From Liquidambar formosana (Eukaryota; Streptophyta; Magnoliopsida; Saxifragales; Altingiaceae), in contig CM077823.1 of NCBI GenBank assembly GCA_039720395.1, positions 33,562,371-33,626,370 of the forward strand: DNA of 64,000 nt, written 5' to 3'. The position numbers were made by a program, and so were the translations under genes. Shown piece by piece: positions 38,641 to 49,874 of the stretch (positions within the stretch are counted from its first letter, which is position 1; every line of letters starts with the position of its first letter). The notes under the pieces are model-generated. The model saw only the letters and a program-made list of their open reading frames with translations. It did not search any database and had not been told where the DNA came from.

Positions 38641-40120
38641 CTTGGTCTATAATTGCAACATTATCTCCTTGGTGGCTTATTCTACATACTACCCGATTAG
38701 AAGGCCACAGAAAGATTTTGTCATTGGCCTCTTTTGGATTTGGCGATTTTTACCTCTGCAACTTACATACTTATTCAGAGCTCATGCATGTTGATTTGGC
38801 ATCGAAAGCAAAGAGAGATGCTAGATTTGTCTCATCCTAATTTTTTGAGTGCTTCTCATCAGTTTGGTTTGTTATTTGGCATGACATATAGGTCTTGTTC
38901 TTAAAAGTGACTAGAAGTTTCTTTGCCATGTGAGTGTTGTTAGATTGTTGATGTCCATTTGTAGAGCTGCATCTAATGGGGCCTGTTTGTTGATACAATC
39001 ATACATCTCTCCACATCAGTGGTATAATTTACCATGAACTCGACTTTTCTTCGCATGAATGCCAGCCTTTGAATTCTTGGATTTTTCCTTCTAGGAATAC
39101 AAGGTCTCAGAGTGAGACATGAAGCACCTTACCCTCTGATGAATCTAAGGAGCAGAAGGATACAAAGGATGAGAAAGAAGAATGCATGACTTCAAGGTTT
39201 ATTGGTCTATTCTTGTACACGCATTAACAAAACACGGGAAAGACCATGGATGAGAAAAGGTGAACAAATTCTGAGCTTCCAAACTGTAATTTATTAGAGC
39301 TTCTGTAAAAGTATTAGCTTCCCGGAAAACATGATGAATCGGAAAAATTTAAACTTCTGATGATAGCAGCCGAAGAGACGTCCTACCATCCCCATCTTGT
39401 TGTGAAGAAGGGTTTGGGTTTTATTATTATTTTAATTTTTAAATGGTGTTTATATAATCAAGTTGCATCATGTTGTGCAAGTGGGCACTAGGCCTTACTC
39501 TGCCTTGGGAACCTTTTTAATCTTGATGTTTTCCTTTTGAACAAGTACTTGGTTACTATTCGGCATGGCACATTCTACAATCGCTATTTGTCAATGAGAA
39601 TGAGGTCGAGGAAAAAAACAGGTGATAGATTAAAAAAAACACGCGGCAATTGCAAAATGCGCTAGGTCACTAGTTAGAAGGAAGTTTCTTCTCCATTTTC
39701 ACTTTCAGAAAATTTCTTGTGAACTGTTTTTAATTGAATGAACATGTAATTATATTTTCTTATCACAAAAAATGGAACCAATGGTGAATATGCAATATTT
39801 TTGGCCAAATCCTGTTACATGTGGGAAAGCACCAAGTAGAGAGGGGCTTGGGGCCAAAACCATTACACCCCAATGGACCTACCAAAAAGGTTGAAGCAAA
39901 TGTATAATGCAGGGAATCTGTGTAAGAAAACTAGTACTGAATGGAAATGCAAGTCCATTACCCCTTGAAAACGAGAGGGCCACATCCCCCCACTTCCAAA
40001 CAGAACACTTCTAGCTTTTATCATCTGTTTGCTCTGTGAGTCTTCTTGACTTCCCTCCAGAGTCTACCCTCTACCTGTTTATCTTTCCCAATTTCCTCTG
40101 CCACAACAGGCTCTGCAGAG

Positions 40121-40125
<5 letters not shown>
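38641..40125. other. Intergenic; end is the 5' flank of LRR gene 1
   Basis: The frame at 38613-38840 is not recognisable and is only partly outside the duplicated block. Towards 40020-40125 the sequence becomes CT-rich and probably is the leader of the LRR gene. Confidence 0.35.

Positions 40126-40160
<35 letters not shown>
40126..40160 (+). promoter_or_regulatory. GA repeat directly before the LRR gene 1 ATG
   Basis: About 17 GA units end at the ATG at 40161, so they fall in the 5'UTR. GA repeats are targets of plant BBR/BPC proteins when in DNA; here they also make a variable-length leader. Confidence 0.6.
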
Positions 40161-40164
<4 letters not shown>

Positions 40165-41636
40165 GCACTATCTCTTTCTTTACTGCATTTCTAGTATCCA
40201 TTTTTATCCTGAGTACATGTTTGCACCACCACGCTGCTAGTGGCAATCCGGTGATCGGCGCGAAGAGAGAAGCATTGGAAATAATAATAGGTGGTGGTGG
40301 TGGCTATAATCCTCCTGCACCCTCTCCCGAACATGAGGACTGCCCTCCTCCTCCACCTCCTGAACCCTTATGCCCTCCTCCGCCATCACCACCCCCACCA
40401 CCACCACCACCACCACCACCACCACCACCCCCTCCTCCTCCTCCTCCTCCTCCTCCTCCTCCACCGCCACCGCCACCGCCACCGCCACCTCCACCGCCGC
40501 CGCGGCCGCCGCCGCCGCCCACTTTTGAAAGCCCGAGAATTGCACTCGTCTACCCGATCATTCAAAAATTCAAAGGTAGAATCACAGACCCACAAGGCAT
40601 TACCAAGACGTGGGTTGGCCCTGACATTTGTAGAAAGTACAAGGGCTTCAAGTGCGACAAGGTTCCCGACTTCAACATGACCGCACTAGCTAAGGTGAGT
40701 TTCAATGGCTTTCAATTAGGCGGCTCCCTCCATGAATTCATCGACGAATTACCAGACTTAACCCTCTTCCACGCCAACTCCAACAATTTCACCGGCATAA
40801 TCCCGCCAAAGATCGCCAACCTCCGGTACTTGTACGAGCTCGATTTAAGCAACAACAACTACGGCGGCGGCTTTCCAATGGAAGTCCTCAACGCCAAAAA
40901 CTTAACCTTCTTGGACCTCCGGTTCAACTCCTTTTCCGGCACGGTTCCACCCCAAGTGTTCAACCTCGACGTCGACCTACTCTTCATCAACAACAACAAT
41001 CTCCACCAAACCCTCCCGGCCGATCTCGGAAAGCACTTAACGGCCGCTTTCCTCAGTTTCGCCAACAACAAGTTCACCGGCCCAATCCCTCGAAGCATCG
41101 GCGACGCCTCGAAAACCCTCGAAGAGGTGCTTTTCTTGAACAACCAGCTCTCGGGTTGCTTGCCGTACGAGATTGGGTTGCTGGATAAGGCGACGGTGTT
41201 CGACGTGGGGAATAATAAGCTGACGGGTCCGATACCGCACTCGTTCGCGTGCTTGAAGAAGATGGAGCAACTGAATCTGGCCGGCAACAAGTTCTACGGT
41301 GCGGTGCCGGAGATGGTCTGCAAGCTGAAAACGTTGACGAACTTATCCTTGTCGGACAATTATTTCACGCAGGTCGGGCCGGCGTGCAGGGAGCTGATTG
41401 AGAAGAAAGTGCTTGATGTTAAGCGTAACTGCATTTTGGATCTTCCGTTTCAGAGATCAGCGAAGGAGTGCGCGGCATTTTTCTCGAATGCGAGATATTG
41501 CCCTGACGAGAGGTCCTTTAATTTCGTCCCTTGTATTAATTCCATTCATTCGAATTCCAATGACACGTCTGATGGGAAATCGACGGCTCCGGGTGGATCA
41601 ATGCGGGTCTATGATTCTCTTATACCGCATCGGTAG
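40161..41636 (+). CDS. Polyproline-LRR protein, At4g06744-like (LRR gene 1)
   Basis: One intron-free frame encodes 491 residues. A signal peptide covers about 1-27, so the protein is secreted. Pro-rich blocks follow (CPPPPPPEPLCPPPPS), then 38 uninterrupted prolines (about 77-114), one Arg and five more. The LRR part begins at about 126 ([29 protein letters not shown]) and continues as about nine plant-type repeats with the pattern LxxLxLxxNxFxGxxP, for example [20 protein letters not shown], up to about 420, followed by a Cys-containing cap. Such LRR proteins resemble the LRR half of leucine-rich repeat extensins, but here the Pro-rich region is N-terminal and lacks repeated Ser-Pro-Pro-Pro-Tyr motifs. 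A cell-wall role is inference. The ATG is the first after the GA repeat. Confidence 0.92.
40389..40520. repeat. Proline-codon microsatellite, 38 codons, in homogeneous blocks
   Basis: The tract is built in successive blocks: CCA repeats, then CCT repeats, then CCA/CCG alternation, then CCG. Each block is a trinucleotide slippage expansion, so the length of the Pro tract is likely variable between alleles. The reverse strand would read as poly-Gly/poly-Val and is not a gene. Confidence 0.9.
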
Positions 41637-41738
41637 TGATGATGTATTCTCCACAAATGGCTTCCTCTGATCATAGAGCTGCCCTGGTGTTTTCCTTTTG
41701 TTCCTCCTCTTGTTTCCTTCTTGGGGTTAACACAATAA

Positions 41739-41876
41739 GGACACATTTGTTTGGATAAAACGAGGGGAATTAAAATAAAATGGATTGAGATTTTAATTAT
41801 GAATATGACTAATTACAGTTTAAATCTCATGTCATTTCATTCCGATTCCTTTCTCCTTGTCCAAACAAACATGTCA
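41739..41876. mobile_element. Tourist-like MITE, 138 bp, just downstream of LRR gene 1
   Basis: The ends are GGACACATTTGTTTGG and, inverted, TGACATGTTTGTTTGG, flanked by TAA on both sides (41736-41738 and 41877-41879). It starts about 100 bp after the stop codon, so it probably sits in the 3'UTR. Confidence 0.65.
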
Positions 41877-42533
41877 TAAATTCTATCCCAATAGATGTCT
41901 TTACCATTGTGGCATGACAGCTTATATTGTATTTAACATTTGATTATCTGTGGAGAAGAAATGTAATAGTATTTGGTGCTTGTAATTAGATGCGGATTTG
42001 TAGTATATTGAATTTCCCATTGATATCAATCTCAAAACTTTATTAAATCTTTATTTTTATAATGTGAATGGCTCCTCTTCAATAAGCCTTGCTTAATCAT
42101 GATCAAATGACCAATTAACATGATGTTCGCATGAAAGGAGGATTGTGTGATACTATGACAAGAATTCTATAGAAATGGGCAATGCTATACGTAGGTAACA
42201 CCATAAAACAGCTCCATATAAACAGCCCTTATAATGAACCTCTTGTGATGATATTGAATAGCTTTGAGGTTTTTTTTGTCAACTAACTTATGTCACCTTA
42301 GGACCTGTAATTAGGTGCTATAACGAGGAGTTGTTTATTTCATTTCCTATTTTTTTTAAAAAGTGGTGTGCTTGAAAATACTTTAGAGATCACTCTCCTC
42401 ATAGCTTAGGAGGTACCTCTTCCCCTTTTTTGAAGGTGCATGCTTGAGTTTTGAGAGTGATAAGTTTGTACAAACAAATAAAGGTTAGGATCCAATAACA
42501 TCTCACATTCAACACAAAATTGGAATTCATTAA
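41877..42533. other. Intergenic, no gene seen
   Basis: AT-rich sequence; includes likely 3' flank of LRR gene 1. Confidence 0.4.
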
Positions 42534-42836
42534 GGGCCTGTTTGGTTGTCCAATTCGAAATTAAACAATTCAAGAAATTTTACATGGGGTAGAAGGTATA
42601 AATCGAATACCTTGAATTAGAATATTTTAAAATGTTGTAATTACCACTCTAGTTGATGTTGTAAAATCAATTTTAAGGAATTCATGAAATACCATTATTT
42701 TGAATTGTCATTCTTATTTGTGATGATAACTATCATTTTTTTTTTAATTTGTTAATTCAAAGTGATGGAATATGCCTTCAACCCCATGTAAATTTTTTTA
42801 AATTATTTAATTTCGAATTGGACAACCGAACGCGCC
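42534..42836. mobile_element. Tourist-like MITE, 303 bp
   Basis: The ends are GGGCCTGTTTGGTTGTCCAA and, inverted, GGCGCGTTCGGTTGTCCAAT, with TAA/TTAA at both flanks. The inverted match runs about 80 bp further inward (CATGGGGT(A/T)GAAGG on both arms). Confidence 0.8.
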
Positions 42837-43329
42837 TTAAACAAATGGAAAATTTTGAAAATGCTTTAGAGAAAGTGTGAGGGGGATAATTCAAGCGACC
42901 CATGAGCCTCACATGCATCATTAAAGGAAGATTCCGGGGGAGCAGGAAAAGAGTTCTTTAGCCGAATGGAAAGAGAATGCTCTTAAAAAAATGAAAATAA
43001 AAAGTGCCAAAGAGAATATAATTCCCCCTTTTTCTTTTTTGTATGGATCACATCCAATCTTACCAGAAATCACTAAAAGATGAGTTTTCTGCACTTCCCA
43101 ATAGTAAGAGAGGGGAATGCAGGAAGCCTCAATATCATTTTCCACTATGCATCTTTTCTATTGTTGATGTGGGAATTGTAAATTAGCAATTATTAAGAAA
43201 GTTGAATTTCTTTTAATTTGAATTTATAGAATTTAACTAGTTGATAAATTCGATTAAATTTTTTTATGACTATATGTAGCAGCACTCCATCCTACCTCCT
43301 TATTACTCATTAAGAAGGAGATGTTGTTG

Positions 43330-43640
43330 TTGTGCTAGAACCACATGCGCATGAAGATTTCACACCCCCCCCTCTTGGGCAACTGCTTCCCCTGTCTTTG
43401 ATGCTAGAGATTTGTATAGTAATTTTAATTTTTGGGTTGTTCGTATTGTACCTCGTAGGGGCAACTATTCTGCCTATGAATTGGCCTAATGGGTGGCGCA
43501 TTGTAATCGTTTTGGTTTGATCCTAATATCAAATTTACCTCGTTTTGTCTTTTTTGAGGAGTATGAGATTGGGGATGGCCCAATCTTATCATCTTAATAT
43601 ATCTCTTTTACTTGCTTATCAAAAAAAATATATATTAGTT
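43330..43640 (+). mobile_element. LINE 3' fragment with RNase H-like end
   Basis: Plus-strand sequence, with one frame change, translates to phrases typical of the RNase H-like end of plant LINEs: VPRRGNYSAYELA, WVAHCNRFGLI. It ends with TTGCTTATC and a short A-run (about 43619-43628). It is 5'-truncated and dead. Confidence 0.6.
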
Positions 43641-44339
43641 ATTACGATGGCATATAGTGGTTTGAACTTGCAACTCATTAGGCGAAGACATTATTTAATT
43701 ACCATTTTGGAACTCTTCTCATTATAAGTTAAAAAATGGGAAAAAAAATATTTTTATTTAAGAACAAGAAAAAACGTCGTAACATACAAGGCTTTCGCCT
43801 ATAACGAGATTTAGTAGAGATAAGTGGTAGGCAACCTTACTTCTCTTTTAGAGAGGCTGATTTCTAAAGTCGAACCAATTATACAGATAAGCACTTGTCG
43901 CTGTCCTATGTGCGACCTCTTTCTAAAAGTGAAAAATGTAAATCAAAATTCAAACCAGGCAACGGGAGATTATTGGACAAGGCCCCAGCACCATTAAATC
44001 AACAAATAATTGGCACCCATCACATTATTGTCTAGTTTCTTCTTCTTTCTGTTAACAATGGTCTAATTTCACTCACTAAGAAGCGTCAAGTCCAATTCTT
44101 CTATTATGCTTTCAAAAAACAAGAAAAATAAATCAAGATGATAAGAAGATAGGTCCCACAACTATCTACCGACAAGAATTGAGACATATTTTTTTCAACC
44201 GTGAGTATCAAGCTGCTCTACAATAAAATTGTTCTTCCAAAGTTGAGAGATTGTAATGGGTGATCAAATGAGTGATTTTTGTGACTTATACCTTAAGAAA
44301 GGAAAATGACTAAGCTTTGAATTTCTTCCTTTTTTCTTA

Positions 44340-44374
<35 letters not shown>

Positions 44375-44601
44375 TTGGATCAATCACCACCATTATAATC
44401 ATCGATCGGATGGGGGAATAAAACCAAAAGGAGAGAGAGAGAGAAAGAGAGAGAGAGAGATAGAGAGAGAGGAGGTTGTGTGGCTGAGATATGGATATGG
44501 AAGTCGCAGTTGGCGACAGCCAACAGCCAACGAGTGTCACATATCTGATTTAATAGAGGAATACTATCCATCTATCAATATCCTCCTGTATAGCAAGATT
44601 G
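43641..44601. other. Intergenic with TTA and GA microsatellites
   Basis: A (TTA)n run is at 44339-44374 and an interrupted GA run at 44431-44471. No gene is seen. Confidence 0.5.
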
Positions 44602-44787
44602 GCCGGTAATCCTATGCTATTCACAAGATTTTTAGGTAGTGACCTATTTGTCATTTAGTGACTCTTTATTATTTAAAGTGATTAATTTATCCTTTCAAAT
44701 GACCTACTTATTTTTTGAAGTGATAAATTTACTATTTTGTTATGGGTATGGTACACAATTTTTTGTTAGAGTATCATAAAATTGGTC
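44602..44787. mobile_element. Second, inverted copy of the TCACTTGAAAT-repeat MITE
   Basis: It matches the reverse complement of 36173-36369: a GGGTATGGTAC...ATAAAATTGGTC right end and an ATTCACAAGATTTTTAGGTA left part, with GTGA/TTATT(A/T)TTTGAAGTGA repeats between. Confidence 0.55.
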
Positions 44788-45579
44788 AAAATTGACAAGC
44801 CACACCTTCCTATCTTACCCTCTTTTCTTTCTTTCTTCTGTTTTTTTTTTTTTTTTTTTTTTTTATATATTTTATATTTTTCATTTTTCTTATCTTTTCT
44901 TTTTCTTATAAAAAAAATTTAAAAAAAAAAATCTATATATGGACTATGGAGCCCATGCCCATTTTGTTTTGAATCCTTTTTATTTTTAAAATTTAGGTTT
45001 TTAAAGAAAGACTACCGTTTGCCCTCATCTACACGGCTACATTGTACTGAGTGGGGTCTTTCTTTTTATGGAGAAAAGACTTACGTGGAATGGTAGGTAT
45101 AAGTAATTGAATTGTTCATAACATTATTTTAAGGGAGATATTATTAGCATTCTCCCACGAACTTCTTATACTCTTGCAGGGTAAAAGAACAGGAGGAGTG
45201 CGATAGGCTCCCAAGAGAGTGCCAATATAATTCCCTATTTTATATATTCAAATCGTGTGCTCATTTTAAATTACAAAATTAGTCAAATAAAAAATATCTC
45301 TCAGATCTAAAAATTATTTGGACGATTCATGATTATATTTTAATAGTTTTGTAATATAGAATTACAACTTCCTAATTTAAATACATTTTTAAAGCCTTTT
45401 TAATGTGGGTGGTTTCCACATAAGTTTTTTACTCCATGGTATCATCTATAAGTTCTACTCATTGCTTGGGTTTACTCTACAAGTGTTGTTACGTATATTA
45501 GATATTTTTTTCGAATTCATCCCCAACTGGTGTAACATTTAATTAGACTTAATTATTTTATTAATTATTAAGTTATTAT
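44788..45579. other. Intergenic, T/A-rich
   Basis: A long T-run stands at 44842-44864 and T/A-rich DNA follows. No gene is seen. Confidence 0.4.
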
Positions 45580-45864
45580 TATTGGAAAATACCACATCTC
45601 ACATCGATTAAATATCGAGTTAAACATGTCTTTATATACCTGTTTGGGTCCTCCACGTATAAGCTTAAATTTTTAAGTTGAAAACTTAACATGGTATCAA
45701 AGCATATCATTCTTGAGCTTATTGAACCTGTATTTGTTGTCCACGTGCAAAGCCTGTGTTAAGCCCGCACGTGAAGGAAAGTGTTGAAAAATAACACATC
45801 CCATATCGATTAAATATCGAGTTATTCTATTATAAGTTTAAACTTTTAAGTTGGAAACTTAACA
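45580..45864 (+). mobile_element. TRIM (miniature LTR retrotransposon), 285 bp
   Basis: Two direct repeats act as LTRs: 45580-45691 and 45782-45864. They share TTG(G)AAAA, ACATC(C/T)CA, TATCGATTAAATATCGAGTT, AAGTTTAAA/AAGCTTAAAT, and end in GAAACTTAACA. Directly after the first comes TGGTATCAAAGCA (45692-45704), one base from the initiator tRNA-Met primer-binding site of plant elements. A purine-rich GAAGGAAAG precedes the second. The flanks ATTAT and ACTAT (45575-45579, 45865-45869) fit a 5-bp target duplication. It has no coding capacity, as expected for a TRIM. LTR 2 lacks about 30 bp of LTR 1. Confidence 0.75.
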
Positions 45865-46760
45865 ACTATTACCATGTCATTATGCTACCTGTAAAAAAGA
45901 TGATTACTTTTTTCTATTATGAATAGCACCTTTCTTGCGCACCCAAAAAAAAAAAATGATAAATGATAGCCAAAGAACCCAAGAAATTTTATGATAGCCA
46001 AGACATTGGGGAATATCGAAAAAGACATTTCGGTGATCAGTCTAATTCTATAAGTAAATAAACACCCAACCTAAGTGTGTTACAGGAGTCCACAATGAAG
46101 CCTTTTTCTTTTTCTTTTTTCAACCTTTGCCTTTTTCTTTTCAATTAATACTCTTCTCCCCACCATTTACAAAACTGCTGTTGAATGAGCTAAAAGCTCA
46201 TGTCAGCTTTAGGACATCCAGAAACAAAAGTGGGCTCCAAAGCAAAGTCTTCTGTCTCCTTTATCTTTCATGTATCGTATAAAACAATTAGTCCACTTTA
46301 GACATATGCTCAACCAAGACTAGCTTTACTCCGGTCGTGAAACACACGGCACCAAGAAGAAAAAAATTTAAAATATTTATTTGTCAATTTTAAACCATTT
46401 ATTATTATTATTATTATTATTTTTTGTTTTTTAAATCTAAAACATTATGTAAAGCTTTTCTTTTGTGTTAATCATTGAGACTCCTTTTCGTTTCTTTTGA
46501 ACGAATATGGTATTCAAAAGTTTCACTCCAATTATTCCTGTGACATAAGTAATATCATTTATCATTATCTATTCTACATAAATTAACATTCGGGATAAAC
46601 TCGACCAGTGACTATAAGACCAATAAAAAGTGGGCTTCTTGATATGCAAGTCCCAAGGAACCGAGGGAACATCGATTAGGGTTTAAAACATTTGGACTTA
46701 TTTGCACATTATTGAAGGCCAAACCTATGTGCAATGATGCTAAATCGACAGTGGCACCTA
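45865..46760. other. Intergenic, no gene seen
   Basis: AT-rich sequence with a short (TTA)n run near 46399-46420; no supported coding region. Confidence 0.4.
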
Positions 46761-47683
46761 TCTATATAATATATATATAATAGAGGAATGTCTACTTTTT
46801 GATACCACGTGTCAATTTATGAATTTTTTTTTTTTTTTTCAAATCACATGTTGAATTTGTGAACAGTTAGAGAAAATAGTAAAAATTACTTTTTAGTAAC
46901 TACTTTTCAATTTAATACCAAAAAAAAGATAATATCCATCAACTTGCTACAAATTAATTATATAATTACGTTAAAATAACTATAAGTTCTTTGTCAACTT
47001 ACTACAAATTAATTGTATACATGCTTTAAAAGGACAACTAATGTTTCACGTTTGGTATTAAGTTGAGAAGTGATCAGCAAAAGCTAAATTCTCTAACTTT
47101 TCGTTTTTTTTTTTGTTTTCACTGCTCTTTTTCACGTGATATAGGTAGGTTGACATTTGATGTATACTGCATATCTCTTTGTTTTTATGTGGGAGAATCA
47201 GAAAACCTATACTGTACAATGTTCAACCCAAACTTAATAGATTGTACCATATTTTTTCATTTTTTTTTAATGTCTATTTATCTCCTTTCTAAAAAATTGA
47301 ACATATAAAATTATAAATAGTTATAATCAGAAAAAGAGACAAATAGAGACAATAATGATTAAAAAAGAAAATGCAACACATCGGAATATGTATTAACATA
47401 TTAAATTGTTTAGAAAACTATAAAAATATTTTAAAAATTGTGCAAATACATTTTTGCTAAACAAGGGATATCTCAAACTGTTAAGACCAAACTAATCCCC
47501 ATGATGCACAAACTATCGTCAAGTCCATGTATTTGATAATAAAGGAGTAAAAACACGAATTCAAGATCTATAATTCCTAAGTCGCGATTCTTTTACATCT
47601 GAGCTATCATCACAAGTGTGTATTATATATATAAATATATTTTTCACAATATTTATTTGTGCAACGCACAGGTTATAAACTAG
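46761..47683 (+). mobile_element. Non-autonomous Helitron, 923 bp
   Basis: It starts with TC (TCTATATAATATATATA) directly after an A and ends with CTAG directly before a T, so the insertion is between A and T as Helitrons require. A hairpin TGTGC-AAC-GCACA (47658-47670) stands 9 bp before the CTAG. This is the classic plant Helitron 3' end. No target duplication or helicase gene is present. Confidence 0.75.
46900..47080. repeat. Foldback inside the Helitron
   Basis: ACTTTTCAATTTAATACCAAA (46902-46922) pairs with TTTGGTATTAAGTTGAGAAGT (47051-47071). Between them ACTTGCTACAAATTAATT is repeated (46940s and 46998s). It is likely a small nested MITE or part of the element. Confidence 0.5.
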
Positions 47684-48229
47684 TTGTGTCTAAACTTGAG
47701 AGGGTTGTCCTTTGCGTTATCTATAAAAATACCATTTAAACCTCAGTTCGTATATAGAACTGGTACATAGAGTTAGGTAAACCTATCATTTTCCTTAGGA
47801 CCGGCTTGATATAAGTTGAAGCTTAAATTGAGGCATTTTGTTATTTAATATGATACTATAAATAATTTTATTCAAGCGTAGATATAGTACGAATTTCTAC
47901 TTAAAATTCATTTTCCTTGCTATCTAGATGCACATGAAAGAAAGAGAAAAAATAGGCATTGTGTTGTCGTACGTGTGTGCATGTGTGTGTGAGCGTCTAG
48001 TGTCTACGTATATTATCTTACCAATATTCTTAGCTGCCTTGTATTTTCTTGAGGCCTTAGGTGGCCTCCTAAGTTGCCTAGTGGTCGAGCTTGCTGAGCC
48101 ACCCCTAATTTTCCTTTTTGAACAATTCAATCTTGTAATTGGCCAATGGTCTTATACAAGGGCGAAGCCAGGATTTGAAATTACACTGGACTGAGATTTT
48201 ACCGTTTCATTATATAAAATTACCTTTTT
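47684..48229. other. Intergenic, no supported gene
   Basis: The plus-strand frame at 47928-48194 (88 codons) is hydrophobic, with no family I recognise and no context. Confidence 0.35.
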
Positions 48230-48644
48230 GGGAGTAATTATTAGCACCCCAAGACTTTCTTTTTATCCCTCACTTATGTTAAACTTCCTAAGGCTTTATG
48301 AAAGCTACAAAAGATTTTCATAAAATTGGCCACATTATGCACTAGAAAACATCATTTAGATCAACTTTTTTTATTTCTCTTTCTTGAAAATCTATCGTTT
48401 AAGTAAATTTTTTGACCAAAATGCATGGTTCAAGTGGAGTTTTTGGCAATTTAATGGATTGGAAACGATAAATAGCCAAAATGTCTACTTAAATAATAAA
48501 TTTTGAAAAAAATTTCTTCAACGAAGTTCTTCGGAAGTGATGTTTTCTAGTGGACGGTATAGATGATCTTAGTTTAATAAACCTTAATAAACTAAAAATA
48601 AGTGGGGGATTAAAAGCAAGTCTTGAGATGCCAATAGGAAACCC
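48230..48644. mobile_element. Copy of the ~400-bp MITE family
   Basis: It starts GGGAGTAATTATTAGCACCC and ends ATGCCAATAGGAAACCC, inverted ends like those at 35384-35782, with shared internal blocks (TCTATCGTTTAAGTA, TCTACTTAAATAATAAATTT, AAATAAGTGGGGGATTAAAAG). Flanking duplication is weak. Confidence 0.65.
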
Positions 48645-49874
48645 TTTCTTTTTTTTTTTTTTTTTTGTAAATAAAAAGTGATTTGGGCACAAATGGTCTT
48701 GACTTGAGGGTGGTTAAGGCAAAATCTTCCTAGGCTAAAGGATAAAATTCACTTCTAATAAATCTATTAAAAAATTTTCTGTGCAACTTGACCTGGGCTA
48801 TATCCTAAGCTAGCCCGCAAGGTGGTTCTACCCTTAGCCTTATAGTTTAGTGGCACTTCTTCTCCCCTATGTGAGGGGAGGTAATAGGTATATATTGATG
48901 TGATAAATTTCTCATCTGTGTTACAAAAAAAAAAAAAAAAAAATCTCCTAAGTGGGCCCCTTCTTTGGTGGCCCCCCGATTAGAACACTGAGCGTGTGGG
49001 CAGAAATATTTGGGCTTGAGCCCAGGTTGTTCATCTACGTGCATCAAACATGATGGATTTTAGGCTAGTTTAACTTTTTGGCACTGGTGTATTGTGGTCA
49101 CACTTACGTTCTAAAGCAATGTCCTTCTAAGTCTCCCTCTCAGACTCTCAGTGTAGCATATGGGCCGTGTCATTGTCTCTTGTGGTCACCTACACGGCTT
49201 CACCTGTTTAAGTCTCTCTCAGAGTTGGGAATGTGATGAGACCTTTTGCCCCACTCCCAAAGGCAAAGCCCCATTGCAATGAATCCCAATTTCAGAATTT
49301 AAGGGAATCGCTGCCCTTGGTCTCTAGGCAAGGGCGAAATTCCCTGTCTTGGTGGTGATGGGAGGCAACTTCTGAAATTATTATCAGACTATCCAAGTGA
49401 CAGTCGCTTTTGTTTGGGCATTGCTATGTACATTGCCCCACTTTCATTTCATCGATCCTTATGTATTGTCTCACGGAGGATTGGGTCTTGCCTTCGTGTA
49501 ATGCATCTATGAGTCTCACCCATTGTAAGAGAATATAAAGATAATGGAATATTCGAGGACGTGCGGATACGACTATCTGCCTTTTTGTTTTTAAAAAAAG
49601 GAGAAAAATTGATGTGACAAGACAGCTCGACTAATGGGACAAGTCATTTGGGATGGGGTGTGATCCAAATCCTTCTGTAACCCAAGTTGGGATTTTTTTA
49701 TAAAATACTAATCTCGTTTCTATTCTATTTAAAACAATCCTAACACCGTTCCAGTAGGGACGGGCCAGGCCGAGCCGGGATACCCGGTTTAGGTGGCCCA
49801 TTGCCATCCCTAGCCTAGGTGACCTAATATAAATTCTATTATTTCTAGCATCCAATTCAAACACACATCATGCA
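48645..49874. other. Intergenic, no supported gene
   Basis: It includes T- and A-runs (48648-48667, 48926-48943) and GC-richer stretches around 49130-49560 that may be old repeat sequence, but I cannot classify them. Confidence 0.35.

Noticed and set aside
40237..40595. Long minus- and other-frame open frames over the Pro tract (poly-Gly, poly-Val, poly-His)
   Set aside because: They are shadows of the proline-codon repeat; the plus-strand LRR frame explains the sequence.
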